A stretch of DNA of 64,000 bases from NCBI GenBank assembly GCA_900169235.1, contig FWCC01000229.1, forward strand, positions 1 through 64,000. The letters run 5' to 3'. Both the position numbers and the translations under genes were made by a program. Positions 22,314 through 33,189 of the stretch are shown one piece after another. A model generated the notes under the pieces. It saw only the letters and a program-made list of their open reading frames with translations. It ran no database searches and had not been told where the DNA came from. Position 1 is the stretch's first letter, and each line of letters starts with the position of its first letter. Source of the DNA: Zarea fungicola (Eukaryota; Ascomycota; Sordariomycetes; Hypocreales; Cordycipitaceae).

Positions 22314-24033
22314 GGCAATGACTTGACCAGCAATCTACGAGTTACAAAGCAGAAAATGATGTGGTAGCTTTTGATACTAAGGCTGCACGTTTCTGGCGAT
22401 TTGAGATGCACATCGTTCTCTTCCACATAAGAACCAGGGAATAGTTTGTAATTGATATTGTTTGTTGTCTTTTAAACGCTCATAACACCTAAAATTTCGG
22501 AATTCTGCTGTAAGAATTAGCGGGAAAAGGAGTTGCTCGTCGCAACACCGTCACAGCAAATTGCCAGCGAGGCGGAACGCTTGCGTATTTGGTTCAAAAG
22601 AAACAGCGTTATCTGGCAACTTAAGGCCGCGCGCGATATCGTGAGACCAAAAAAAACGCAGGCTAGCAAGGGGGCTTTATTCACAAGAACTCAGTTGTCT
22701 ATATTATGTATACTACCCATCATCAATCAATAAGTAAACTGTTATATGGCTACGATGGTTCTTATTCCTTCGCTGCCTTGGTACATCTGATGCTAGTTTG
22801 TTGCAGTTATGCGCGAAATGAAAACTCTCTATATACGCCAAATAAATCAGGTTCCAAAAGGCAATTACTTGTAACTCAATACTCAAAGAATAAAATAGCT
22901 ATCAACATGCGAGGTGAGCCCAAATTTATGGCAATAATCTTGACTGGACTTCTAGGGTAGAAGGTCTTAATTAAAAGGCGACGTTCAGTGAGATACTGAC
23001 TATAGTTGGAGCGAGGCTGCTGTCCTAGTTTGTCTCCCTAGCTTGTTTTGATACTATTCCGATAGTCTTGAGTGTGGGAAAACCTTACAAGAGATATTAA
23101 AGATAGTTTGCAGTGAGTCTAACTGAAATTACCGGCAGATGTCAACCGTCAGCACAGAATGATATCAACTTGATGAATGCTTCAACGACGTCAATTTGTT
23201 TGCTTAGAAAGCAAACTTGCATTGTAAGAGAAATTAGTGGTCCAGCGAGTCATTCGTCTAGAGCACATGCAATTGCTTGGGATTGTATGCTGAGTGGCGT
23301 ATGAAGACAAAATCGCGAGTCATGAGCTTAAATTTCTAGTCATCAGATCCATGTACCGGTAAGCGTTCCCCGTTTTCTCGTAGTTTGCTGAAGCATCTGC
23401 GTTTCCACTCCAGCTCCAAGATGGCCGCACCAAATTAAATGTAAGAAGAGAGCGGAAATCCATCTTGTGGCCATCCTCTAATTCCGACTTTGTCTGCTGT
23501 GGAGGCCAAGCTGTGCTGGGTCTCCATTGCATATGAGAGCTGTCCGCAAGATGTACTACAAACTCCATAGCCCACATATGCGCTCCGAGACCAGATTTCA
23601 TATGCCGTTGAAGTAGCAATTAGAAAATGTAGACAATTACAATTGTTTACTCCCTATCTAAAAGTGGTTCGTCTGGGCATGGGCTGCTCTGTCGAAATTG
23701 TAGCGGCCGGTTCGGCCCGCCCGCTGATCCCTTGTCCAAAGTCCTATGTAATTTTTAAATATTTCCGTCACAAAGCTGGGGCTTGGTAGCTTTCACAGTC
23801 ATGCTAGCGAGACAGACACCGCAGTTATTCCTCATAGCTTATGGGACCGTCTAATAAGAAACCCGCTGCTTTCACGGTAGCGGAAATGAAGCACTTCCGG
23901 TGAATTAAATGAAAGTTACAAAGGACCCTGGAGGAGTCGAAGTGTATATCAATGGTCCTCTCGCTCTTTGCCGTTACTCCGCATCCTTTCGTTTTAACTC
24001 AAATATCACGCCTTGTAACTCTGCATCGGAAGG
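22314..24033. other. intergenic, 1.7 kb, no gene seen
   Basis: AT-rich. A minus-strand ORF at 23320-23619 (99 aa) has no recognisable motif and no signal peptide. The last 300 bp are presumably the glucanase promoter. Confidence 0.45.
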
Positions 24034-25392
24034 ATGAAGCACTTGGGCATTATTGTAACCTCCTTGGCTTACACAGTCCAGGCTTGGTTGCCACAAAGCC
24101 GTGAACTATCCGCATTCAACCTGACCGAACGTTCCGATTCAGCCCAATGCGGGCCTTCATTGCCAACGAACAAGATCCGTGGTGTTAACTTTGGAGGTAT
24201 TTTGCCTGGACTTTGCATTGAAACTATCTGCAGTATAGTAATAAATGATAGATTACAAAAGCTGACTTGGTATCTAGGATGGCTCATCTGTGAGCCTTGG
24301 ATGATGCAAAACGAGTGGCGTAGTAACTTGGGGTGCGGCGATTCGGCGTCAGAATTTGACTGCATGAAGACTCACTACTCCGGTGTCAACCGCGCAGCCG
24401 GTGACCAAAAGTTTGAAAACCATTGGCGTGACTGGATCAACGCCGATACCGTGCAAGCAGTCCATAAAGTCGGCCTTAACACCATCCGAATCCCCATTGG
24501 ATACTGGTCATACGTTGATATTGTGGACAGGGACAGTGAACCTTTTGCTGACGGCAATCTTATGTTACCGTACCTCGATGCCGTTGTCCAAAAGGCTGCT
24601 GATTTGGGCATTTTCGTTATCCTGGACTTTCACGGTGCTCCTGGCGGCCAGCAGGAAGATGCCTTCACAGGTCAGAATAATAAGCCAGCCGGCTTCTATA
24701 ATAGCTTTAACTTTGGGCGTGCTGAGAAGTGGCTCTCATGGATGACGAAGCGAATTCACTCCAATCCCGCTTACAGGTCTGTGGGCATGATTGAGGTGCT
24801 GAATGAGCCAGTGTCACGCCACGACGGTGGCAACCGGTACCCTGCACCAGGTCAGGATCCAGGATTAGTCCAGAACTACTACCCAGCGGCTCTAAAGGCC
24901 GTCCGTGATGCTGAATCTTCCTTGGGCATCTCAGACGACAATAAGTTACACGTCCAATACATGTCCTCCAAGTGGGACGCGGGCAACCCACGAGACAACA
25001 GCGCAGTCGGCAGCGACCCTTTCGTGGCCTACGATGACCACAACTATATTGGCTTTGCCGACCACGAAACTTCAGACTCTCATACGCTCATGCAAAGCGC
25101 CTGCTCCGACTCCCGTGTCGTCAAGGGCCAGGACGTTACGGTCACTGGCGAGTGGAGCATGACATCCGGTGTCGACTGGCACGACGGCGACTTTTTCAGG
25201 AACTGGTTCACGGCTCAGCAGCAGCTCTATGAGAAGCCTGGCATGGCTGGCTGGGTCTTCTGGACTTGGAAGACGGAGTTGAACGACCCGCGATGGAGCT
25301 ACTCGCATGCGACCTACCTTGGATATATTCCTACGACGGCCGCTGCCTTGGAGAACAACGTCTTTCGGGAGGTGTGTCAGGGCTTCCACTAA
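24034..25392 (+). CDS. secreted exo-beta-1,3-glucanase (GH5, subfamily 9 type)
   Basis: A glucan 1,3-beta-glucosidase that trims glucose from beta-1,3-glucan in the wall or outside the cell. Exons are 24034-24196 and 24278-25392, giving 425 aa. The intron (GTATTT..TATCTAG) joins RGVNFG to GWLICEPW, the GH5 entry motif. If the intron is ignored the frame still reads through, so an automatic call could include it wrongly. A signal peptide covers about 1-17. The acid/base Glu is in VLNEPV (about 231) and the nucleophile Glu in VTGEWSM (about 346). Both flanks carry paralogous small secreted proteins on the same strand. Confidence 0.93.
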   Translation: MKHLGIIVTSLAYTVQAWLPQSRELSAFNLTERSDSAQCGPSLPTNKIRGVNFGGILPGLCIETICSIVINDRLQKLTWYLGWLICEPWMMQNEWRSNLGCGDSASEFDCMKTHYSGVNRAAGDQKFENHWRDWINADTVQAVHKVGLNTIRIPIGYWSYVDIVDRDSEPFADGNLMLPYLDAVVQKAADLGIFVILDFHGAPGGQQEDAFTGQNNKPAGFYNSFNFGRAEKWLSWMTKRIHSNPAYRSVGMIEVLNEPVSRHDGGNRYPAPGQDPGLVQNYYPAALKAVRDAESSLGISDDNKLHVQYMSSKWDAGNPRDNSAVGSDPFVAYDDHNYIGFADHETSDSHTLMQSACSDSRVVKGQDVTVTGEWSMTSGVDWHDGDFFRNWFTAQQQLYEKPGMAGWVFWTWKTELNDPRWSYSHATYLGYIPTTAAALENNVFREVCQGFH

Positions 25393-26528
25393 ATAGGATG
25401 TATTTAAGATGGGAGATTCAGAATGTTATCAGTTTCAGTGTATCTGTTTGTGTCCAGCGCATGATGAATAAACTTGCCCCAATATGTTAAAATCGCCTTA
25501 CCAATGCCAGAGATCAGCGTGCATAATCATGGCCGGAAACAGCAGCGATGCTGTTGAAAGAAACTGACGTGAATCTAACTGACTGACTTTGACCTGTAGC
25601 TTGAACTACCAGTCCAAGACAAAATCATTGAGCCTATTCCCAGTGATTACCTTGCGAATCTTGCGCTAGTATACCTATTGAACAAGTTCATCATCGCTAA
25701 AAAGTAGAGCAGTACTCATCCAGAACGTAGTCACCACTATTAAGCAACGCGTTGGCCATCGACCCGACGGGCAAACTGTAAAACCCCGGCAGGCAATTCT
25801 GGGGCTAGTGCCTGGCAGGGCTGTCGGCCGGCATAAGGACTTACTGACTTTAGTTTAGATCGATTTGAATTCTGCTGACAGCATGAATAATGCACTATAG
25901 GACTGGATCCACGGCACTACGGATACCAGCGAAGACAATTCCCGATTAGCCTCTAAAAGTTTATATAAGCACACATTTTAGATTGCAAGATTGTGGACTG
26001 TAAGACTGTGGCTTACAGGGGAGCGTAGCACAATTAGCCATTGACTAGTTCGCGCCATAGAGCTGCATTGGCGTCGAGATCCACACTATTACATCCGTAG
26101 TAGCGGAGCTGCCGAATGTCTGCTTTGCTTGCTGTCTACGGAGCTGCCTAATCCTTTCTGCGAGTAAACGGCTCCGTCTCAGGAGAGCAGAGTACTTTTA
26201 CAGGGGTACGACAATCACCTCTCTAGACTCATCCCGCATCAGTGGTCCACTGCTAATTTAACAAGGAAAGGTTTATGGGGTTTAAATTGGAAAGTAATGT
26301 GAGTAACTAGCGACCTTGTAGCCGTAAAATTGTTTTTGCAAGCTTCATGCGGCTCCCCGTCGTACGGGGTTCAGCTTTCGGTCTCCTTCATGGCCATTGA
26401 TGCAAGTGCATGATGTCTGACTTCGCAGTCAGGTTGTTCGAGTATTCTATAAAACAGCCGAAAACTAATGCCCGCTTTCCTCAATAGCTCATTCCGAATA
26501 TCTTATCTGCGGAAGTTCTTACCTCGAC
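25393..26528. other. intergenic, 1.1 kb, no gene seen
   Basis: No coding signal. Its right end is the promoter of the next small secreted protein, with TATAAAA at 26448-26454. Confidence 0.5.
26448..26454 (+). promoter_or_regulatory. TATA box of small secreted protein gene
   Basis: TATAAAA 75-81 bp before the ATG at 26529. Confidence 0.5.
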
Positions 26529-26963
26529 ATGGTTTCTTTCCATCTTTGTTTCATAACTGCAAGCCTTGCTCTAGGGTCTCTCGCCGCAGAGTGTACACCT
26601 GGAAACAAAGGATGCACTGTAAATCAACTCTGGCAGGCTAGAGATATCTCATGCAGAACTCGCGACTTTGGAGTGGTGAATTGTGGTAATGGCTGGACTG
26701 CGGCTGCTGGCCTTCAGTGGACCGTCAACAAAGACACGGATCAGTCCTACAACGAACATTGCTGGGTAAAATGACAACCCGTAAAGATGTTCAAAGGCGT
26801 AGCATGGCTGACCATAATTTCACAGGCCGCACTGGGGAACATCATGGATCAGTGCGTAGTTCCACATGGCAACGGCGCCGCTGGTGGAAGCTGGGATTGG
26901 AACTACAACGGACAGGAGGATAAGTGGGCTATTCTCGTTTACCGTAATAGCCCGCCATGGTGA
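26529..26963 (+). CDS. small secreted cysteine-containing protein, paralogue B
   Basis: 124 aa, no known family. Exons are 26529-26765 and 26826-26963; the intron (GTAAAA..TTCACAG) falls at phase 0 directly after the Trp codon. A signal peptide covers about 1-20 and ends in GSLAAE. The mature part has cysteines in ECTPGNKGC, ISC, VNC, HCW and DQC. The C-terminal block HCWAALGNIMDQC and the ending NYNGQEDKWAILVYR align with paralogue A at 21865. The intron position differs from A by only two bases, as expected after a small slide of the splice site. Function unknown; extracellular by signal peptide. Confidence 0.78.
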
Positions 26964-27684
26964 GCGGACAAATAGTTCACGGCAAAGAGTAATCGCAATT
27001 TGAGGGAGTTTTCCATTATTGACAGAAGATTTCTTAATGTTTCCATTCTGCCATTATATTTGTGGCGTGATTACAGCCGCATCAGATAACCCGGTCGTCC
27101 AATTATCAAAATACCTGTGACAATAGCGTCCAGAAACTGTTATACATATCTGAGCCAATTAAAGGATAGAGAGGTATTTATTCGCAAAATTGATTTAATG
27201 ATCCTCACTCTACCTTGAACTTGTCCAAGCCTTCATCGGGCAAGTACTTCAAAGTCTCTGGGGAGGCATCGCCAGGAGGTTTTTGTAGTCATAAAAGTAT
27301 TCAGGACCAATCTACACTCTCAGTCGCACATGGGTCTTGTTCACGTCTCTTTATTTATGCATTTAACTTTTTCTCTACTGCGTACACTACAGCCTGGCTG
27401 ACGATAGCTGCCGGCAATATCGTTTAAATGATTCTGAGGACATGTAGAAACTTTTCATTTTAAAAGTGCTTCCTATTTCTACTTTATACAAATTGAAAGA
27501 CTTGTTGTATACCCATGGTAATGACTTCGGCTTTATAACAAACCGGTAATGATATCAGCTGGCACAAAAGCTGTGGTTTTCGTTGAAAAGCAGACAATCT
27601 CCCCCCACCAATGCCCATACCAATGTAAACACTGCTAAACCTCATCTGTGCCTGTGGTGAGGGGCTGCACAACCCTGCCTCGCA
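26964..27684. other. intergenic, no gene seen
   Basis: 3' regions of paralogue B and of the chitinase. No coding signal. Confidence 0.45.
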
Positions 27685-30600
27685 TTACCTGAGACACTGA
27701 TTGCTAATCTTCTTCATAGAGCTACTGTCATCAGTTATGATTTTGCCGAGCTTGGCCAGGGTGCCTGCGGCATCCATATCACGCTCCAACTTGCCCATCT
27801 TTGCAAAGTTCTCCTCAGTTCGGGCAACACCGAGGCCGCTCATCATGATGCCGAACATGGCCATTGGAAGGCTGGTGGGGTCACTGACAACATCGTAAAT
27901 TGTAAGAGCCGTGTTTGCAACCTCGCCCGCGATGCTGATGATGCGTCCCAGCTGAGCGAGACCTGCCGCAGCAGCACCAGCTTCTCCAACAAAAGGAACA
28001 ACCATGAAGACCACAGAGAGAATCTTGCCCACTAGCTCTTTCTGTTCCTCCTCCTTTTCTGTCTCTCCGATAGTCTTGACCTCTTTCATGGTTTCAACGG
28101 CCTCTTTCACGATTGACACGGGTACAGACGCGATATTAAGAGCGTCGCCTAAATCGCCGCCCCACTGAGCGAACAAAACATCTAGCAGAGTCATTCCAAC
28201 AATATCTTCCACGTTGGAGAAGTTTGGACCCGCCTTTGTGATGATGTCTTTGGGGTTCGGGACCTGTACGCTATCAGCCTCCAAAGGATAGCCGTGCATT
28301 TTCTTGTTCAACGGGTCGCAGTTGACGTTGTGGCCACACGAGGATAGTTGCTGTGTGTCACCAAACTTGACCCAGTCGGCCTGAATCCCGTGGTTGTTTA
28401 GCAGATCATTGAAGAAGCCATCATGATCCCGTAAAGTCCACCAGACACTGTAGAGATTCTCAAATTTCAACTGGTCGAACAGCTGACCGCAATCTCCAGT
28501 AGCGTTGTGGTTGGTGTTGGATTCAGAGCAAACGAAATAGTTTTTTCCGTTTCCTGCCATAAAAGCATCCAGCTCTGACGGGATGACTTTCTTCATATAG
28601 GTGGCATAGTATCCGAATAGGGCGTCGTAGCCATTATTGACATCATTGTATTCCGAATTGGCAGAGTCGAGCTCGCCCGTCAAGACATTGAGTGCGTACA
28701 TGGCGCTGCAATACAGTGGATAGTTTCCGTTGGCGATGTCATCAATGGAATTAAACTTGAGAGAAACGTCACAGAGCGGATCCACCTCTCCGTCATCATC
28801 GTCTATGCTCTCGCCACTGTATGAGTTTGAGTTCAGGTCAATCGCCCACTCCACGGTGCCAGCCCAGCCATCGCCAGAAAGGCCAGAGAATTGTTGCAAA
28901 CGAAGATTGAATGAATCGTCTGACAGGTACGATACCCAGTCTTTATTATCGATAATCGCCACGTCACCATCGTTGGATTTAAAGAGACGAACATTGTGGC
29001 CTTGCTGAAAGATGGAGTCATTGATGAGACTTTCAATCTCAAAGTTTGAGATGTAACCAGCCTCCCCAGTGCATTGACCTGGAGTTGCCCCAGAGGCAGG
29101 TCCTGTAAAAGTGCATTCCGGTCCAGAGCAGTTAGCGTCAGTCATTTTGAACGACCTGCCATAACTTCCCATTCCGACGAGGACCTTGTTTTGAGGGACT
29201 CCAGCCTTGGTGATCATTGCCAAGGCATAGTTTGTCTCTGTCAAGTTGACGTGACTACGGAGACAATTGCCATTAGGACAGTCTTCATTGACAAAAGTAT
29301 TGCCGTAGTCCCACTGGCCATGGAGATCGTAGGTCATGTAGACAATGTAATCAACAACGCTCGATATATCCTTGATGGGAAATCCTTTGAGGTACCAAAA
29401 GGACGCGGGGGCAGCAATGGAAAGGGTCTTTCCACTTGGGAGCTTTGATCGAATAAGCTTGAGAAACTGAAGGTAGCGAAGTCCGTCGCCTGCGTCGCCG
29501 GCCGGGATGCCAGGAATATCTGGCGCGCCAGGGTACTCCCAATCAAAGTCAACGCCATCCAGGTTGTTGCTTGTGATAAAGTTGGCCACGTTGGATGCAA
29601 ACTGTTGCCGTTGGCTGTCAGTGACTCCCAGCCGGAAGATGGGGAATGTATCAGAGTCCGTTGAAAAGCTCCAGCCACCGAAAGAGACAACCTTGCGCTG
29701 TTTGATCGTACGGAACTGTGCAAAGACGTCGGCATATTGGCTGACATCCACTTGAAAATCTTTTGTGATGCCGGCAAAGGCGTAGTGGACATCCGTATAT
29801 GCGTCAGGAATTGTCGTTATATCCATGTTCATGCATGGTCGGCCTTTGGAGAATGCTTCAAAGTAGCCAACCCTGCGTCTCTGTGCTGGCGGTCCGGATC
29901 GAACTGAAGAAACTCCGCAGTTGGAAATACAGCTATTTTTGCCAGGTTGAGATGTACCAGGGGCTCCAGTAGTGGAACGAAAGATGCTGCAAAAGGAGGG
30001 AGTAATTCCACATTGACCCCAGACGTTGCAGCAAGCGTTCAGTGGACAAGGATTGAGGCTTTCAAGGCTAGTACCCTTGGCAGGAGGCTTAGTTCCCGGA
30101 ACTTGCGGTCCACATATGGCATTGGCAACAGGGTTCGGCATAGGCGGCGTTCCATCGCTAAGACACATGATCTGTCCAACTAGAATCGCAGCACAGCCAT
30201 TCCAACCCCAAGTGTTCTTATTGACTGCCTCAAGGCGGTCGATTGTTGTTGAGTGAGCTGTAGCAATGGCAGAGCAGAAGTCTCCAGACTTCACAGTGTA
30301 GGAAGCGCAGCTTCCGTCCTTGCCAGGTTGCGGCGAGAAATCAGGCAAGCTTCCAGAGGAGCAGCAAACATACTGATTGAGTTGCAATGTATTGCAAAAA
30401 TTGGCTTGTGGGTTAAACTTTTGCAGATTATCTTGGGTGATGCCGCATCTGGCTGCAATGGCAAAGCATCCATCGCCAGACTGAACTTGCGTGTACTTGC
30501 AGGTTGCTCGCTCATTGATGGAGCGACCATGAAGACCTTTATCCCCGGGAACAACCGATGCATCAACGGCGCTTAGCACATCCACGCTCGTGTTGTTCCA

Positions 30601-31395
30601 AAAGGTATTCTTCTCGCCATCAAGACAGGCAGCCTGGCTGATACGCTGAATAGCTTTCTGGACACCAGCTAGGTCTTGGGTCATGTCTGCGACAACACCA
30701 AACATTGACGGACCAAATCCAGAGCAGATTTGTGCTGCAGTCCGTCCAAACTCATTGGTAGTCTCTTTTCCAAACTTTTCCAAGAGGCTTGTGGCGCTGG
30801 CCTGATCAATCTGCGACCCTTTGTACATGCCGACAATAGTTGATCCAGACATGCCGAATAGAATCTGCTCGCTGCACAAGCCTTCTTGACCCATGTAGCC
30901 AATCATCTTCTCAACCACACTTGATAGGGCGGAAACACCCTGTTTGTCAACGGCAGCTCCCCATTGGCCAACGTGTACGTCAGTCGTAACCACGCTTCCT
31001 TTACCGCACTTGCTATTGAACACTTTGTGACCCTTAGCACCAGCGGAATCTGACGCATTGTAAGAAAGCTCCTGTCGGGCTGAGATAACCCTCGTGCTGA
31101 GAACTGGCTGCGCAGCAGGCAGCTCAGTTGCAGAGCAAGCTCTAATACCGACATGGCTATCTGCGCTGATGTTGTTGTGAATGTTGAGATCAAATAGCAC
31201 AGTCTCGTTGCAACGGTATAGTTGTGCCGTATCGTAGTATAAGGTCCAGTTGGAGGAGCTGGGACCTGAGATGGAACACGGCTGAGGACAGCGGGAAAGC
31301 GCAGAGAAGAAATCACTCGCATTCGCGGGTGAAATAAACCCAACTCCCGTGAGCACCGTCGCCGCAGTCCACGCCAAAGGGCCTTTCGCCTTCAT
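27685..31395 (-). CDS. killer-toxin-like GH18 chitinase with two LysM and a chitin-binding domain
   Basis: A secreted 1236-aa chitinase of the fungal subgroup C, related to the alpha/beta subunit of yeast killer toxins. The order is: signal peptide (about 1-26); an uncharacterised N-terminal region (27-295); LysM 1 (about 299-345); LysM 2 (about 363-411); a cysteine-rich chitin-binding type 1 domain (about 428-470, CCNVWGQCG); and GH18 (about 506-852) with the intact catalytic motif DGVDFDWE at 613-620 plus SFGGWSF and MTYDLHGQWD. A 380-residue C-terminal region follows, with acidic DDDDGEVD and two hydrophobic segments. The frame is open throughout. A GTAATG donor overlaps the stop, so a short extra exon cannot be excluded. 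It probably binds and permeates foreign chitin walls. A secreted 263-aa protein is transcribed divergently 1 kb away. Confidence 0.93.
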   Translation of the reverse strand: MKAKGPLAWTAATVLTGVGFISPANASDFFSALSRCPQPCSISGPSSSNWTLYYDTAQLYRCNETVLFDLNIHNNISADSHVGIRACSATELPAAQPVLSTRVISARQELSYNASDSAGAKGHKVFNSKCGKGSVVTTDVHVGQWGAAVDKQGVSALSSVVEKMIGYMGQEGLCSEQILFGMSGSTIVGMYKGSQIDQASATSLLEKFGKETTNEFGRTAAQICSGFGPSMFGVVADMTQDLAGVQKAIQRISQAACLDGEKNTFWNNTSVDVLSAVDASVVPGDKGLHGRSINERATCKYTQVQSGDGCFAIAARCGITQDNLQKFNPQANFCNTLQLNQYVCCSSGSLPDFSPQPGKDGSCASYTVKSGDFCSAIATAHSTTIDRLEAVNKNTWGWNGCAAILVGQIMCLSDGTPPMPNPVANAICGPQVPGTKPPAKGTSLESLNPCPLNACCNVWGQCGITPSFCSIFRSTTGAPGTSQPGKNSCISNCGVSSVRSGPPAQRRRVGYFEAFSKGRPCMNMDITTIPDAYTDVHYAFAGITKDFQVDVSQYADVFAQFRTIKQRKVVSFGGWSFSTDSDTFPIFRLGVTDSQRQQFASNVANFITSNNLDGVDFDWEYPGAPDIPGIPAGDAGDGLRYLQFLKLIRSKLPSGKTLSIAAPASFWYLKGFPIKDISSVVDYIVYMTYDLHGQWDYGNTFVNEDCPNGNCLRSHVNLTETNYALAMITKAGVPQNKVLVGMGSYGRSFKMTDANCSGPECTFTGPASGATPGQCTGEAGYISNFEIESLINDSIFQQGHNVRLFKSNDGDVAIIDNKDWVSYLSDDSFNLRLQQFSGLSGDGWAGTVEWAIDLNSNSYSGESIDDDDGEVDPLCDVSLKFNSIDDIANGNYPLYCSAMYALNVLTGELDSANSEYNDVNNGYDALFGYYATYMKKVIPSELDAFMAGNGKNYFVCSESNTNHNATGDCGQLFDQLKFENLYSVWWTLRDHDGFFNDLLNNHGIQADWVKFGDTQQLSSCGHNVNCDPLNKKMHGYPLEADSVQVPNPKDIITKAGPNFSNVEDIVGMTLLDVLFAQWGGDLGDALNIASVPVSIVKEAVETMKEVKTIGETEKEEEQKELVGKILSVVFMVVPFVGEAGAAAAGLAQLGRIISIAGEVANTALTIYDVVSDPTSLPMAMFGIMMSGLGVARTEENFAKMGKLERDMDAAGTLAKLGKIITDDSSSMKKISNQCLR

Positions 31396-32397
31396 ATTGA
31401 GACAGTGCCGGTCCTTTTCGGGTTTTGTGGCAGAGGTCGCAAGTAACCGCCTAGTAAGTACCGAAGGGCAGTGACTTTATCGATTTTAGATTATTTCAAA
31501 CAATGAAGTGATGTAGAAGTGACGATAATTTGAAGGGGCTTTATATCTCCATACCCACTCCTGTTGGACTTGTGTAAGATGTGCACATGACAAGACCCTT
31601 TGGCACTTTATATGTTATCAGAGTTCAAATCATCTTGGGGACCGGATATTGGAAGAACGGCTCGGCATAACGATAGTCTCCGGAGTAGTTGATGCGGGAC
31701 AATGAACGAGCAGTTTACGTAGTAGAGTCTATGATGCGAGTCTCACGGTTCGGATTTACCAAGATTGCCCGAACAAGCACCGAAATAATGCATTTTTAAT
31801 GATTGTTCTCCATGTTATCCATTATTTCGTTCCGCAGTTGAAGATTTTGCAGCAAGCCAGGGCAAAGTTACGAGTCATCAGTATTACATTGCAATTTCAC
31901 AGAATACTGGAATTGTAGTCGAAACGAGCGACTCATTCACCTATTTGTATACTCCATTGGTAAGAAGACAAAATTATAAGCGCTAGGGTTGGCCGTAAGC
32001 AAATGTGATAACAGTTCCGAGTGGAGGTTACAAGCTGTTTGTCAGCAATAGCATGCAGCTTCCCGTAGATTTTAGCCACTCATCAACTTAAATTCGGCTC
32101 CTCATGCCTAAAAAAGAAACTTGTAAGCATGAAATGAAACCTAGAAGCTAAGAATATTGTGGCTGACTGGGGTGGACATAATAACTCCACCTGACATCCA
32201 CGTCGTGCCGTGTTAGCCAGACCACTTTCTTTGGGTTCCATGTTGACAAGTTTTAGTCGTTGCTGGAAATTATCAGCGCGACCGCACCTAAATAGTACTG
32301 CTTTGGATAAATATATCATGATACTCTTACTCAATTCTAAACGCTGATTTCCGTAATACATCATCATTTTCTCTCGAGTCTTTCTTCTTACGTTACA
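31396..32397. promoter_or_regulatory. divergent promoter of chitinase and secreted partner
   Basis: 1 kb between two divergent secretory genes, without an ORF of interest. Co-regulation is likely from geometry alone; no specific site recognised. Confidence 0.5.
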
Positions 32398-33189
32398 ATG
32401 CGGCATTTTCCGATTTTGGCGTCCTTGCTGCTGTGCGCAGTGGTGCAAGCCAATCAGTATTCGGGTCCTTACCAGGTGCTCATGTTCTACTTTGTTTACA
32501 AGTTGGATGTTCTTGCTCACGGCACCCAATCCGACATGGCTGTGAAATGTCCAGCTCCATGCACCATCGATCAATTCGTCGACACGGTTGGCACAAGAAC
32601 CGGTACTAATACCGGTCTTGGACTTAACCCGGACATTGAAAATGCCGTCGACAAGCTCAAGGCAGCGGGGGTCTCCGGAAACATCAAACCCGACGCGCTC
32701 TTTGAGGACTGGAACGAGGGATCTACCAACTTCCAAAAGATTCTCAACGCACTTCAGAACAAGTTTGTCGATGCCCGCCACGCGCTCAACGGAAGGAGCG
32801 TGCCAGGTGTGGACGAAATCATCAGCAAGATCTCTGCCGCAACTGACGGAATGATTGCTGGGCGACAAACAGATATAGCCCCGTACATGGTCAAGACCTT
32901 GAAAAAGGTTGGTCCATCCAAGGGGATTAAAAATGTCATTACCAAAACGGTAACTAAAGGGCGATTTCAATTTACTGAGATCGATGTGGAACAAACGCTG
33001 CAGCAGAACAACCTGCGGTCAAGGGACATTGATTGGGCAGTTGACTATATCGGCAGGTTCCAGACTGGAGATGCTTTCGGTGATACGACATTCTCGGGCA
33101 CAAAGGATGCGAAGGCTCACAAGGTCCATTACAACGCAATTGTTCGTGGGCGACAATTTCGAAACATGGTCAACAGGGCCCCATGTTAA
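32398..33189 (+). CDS. secreted protein of unknown family, divergent partner of the killer-toxin-like chitinase
   Basis: 263 aa in one exon, not recognised. A signal peptide (about 1-18, ending VVQA) is followed by a short apolar stretch and then a soluble, mixed-charge part. Only three cysteines are visible (KCPAPC and the C-terminal RAPC). A Gly/Thr-rich turn GTRTGTNTGLGLNP lies near residue 68, and the last third is basic and contains several histidines. Its start is 1 kb from the divergent chitinase start. In yeast killer systems the chitinase-type alpha/beta subunit delivers a separately encoded secreted gamma subunit of similar size. That analogy is from organisation only; I see no sequence similarity to any toxin and assign none. 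Confidence 0.7.
   Translation: MRHFPILASLLLCAVVQANQYSGPYQVLMFYFVYKLDVLAHGTQSDMAVKCPAPCTIDQFVDTVGTRTGTNTGLGLNPDIENAVDKLKAAGVSGNIKPDALFEDWNEGSTNFQKILNALQNKFVDARHALNGRSVPGVDEIISKISAATDGMIAGRQTDIAPYMVKTLKKVGPSKGIKNVITKTVTKGRFQFTEIDVEQTLQQNNLRSRDIDWAVDYIGRFQTGDAFGDTTFSGTKDAKAHKVHYNAIVRGRQFRNMVNRAPC

Noticed and set aside
23320..23619. 99-aa minus-strand ORF
   Set aside because: Looks weakly protein-like, but has no recognisable motif, signal or splice partner.
32083..32994. 303-aa minus-strand ORF
   Set aside because: Antisense to the secreted 263-aa ORF; no start context, motif or signal peptide. The plus-strand frame has a clear signal peptide.
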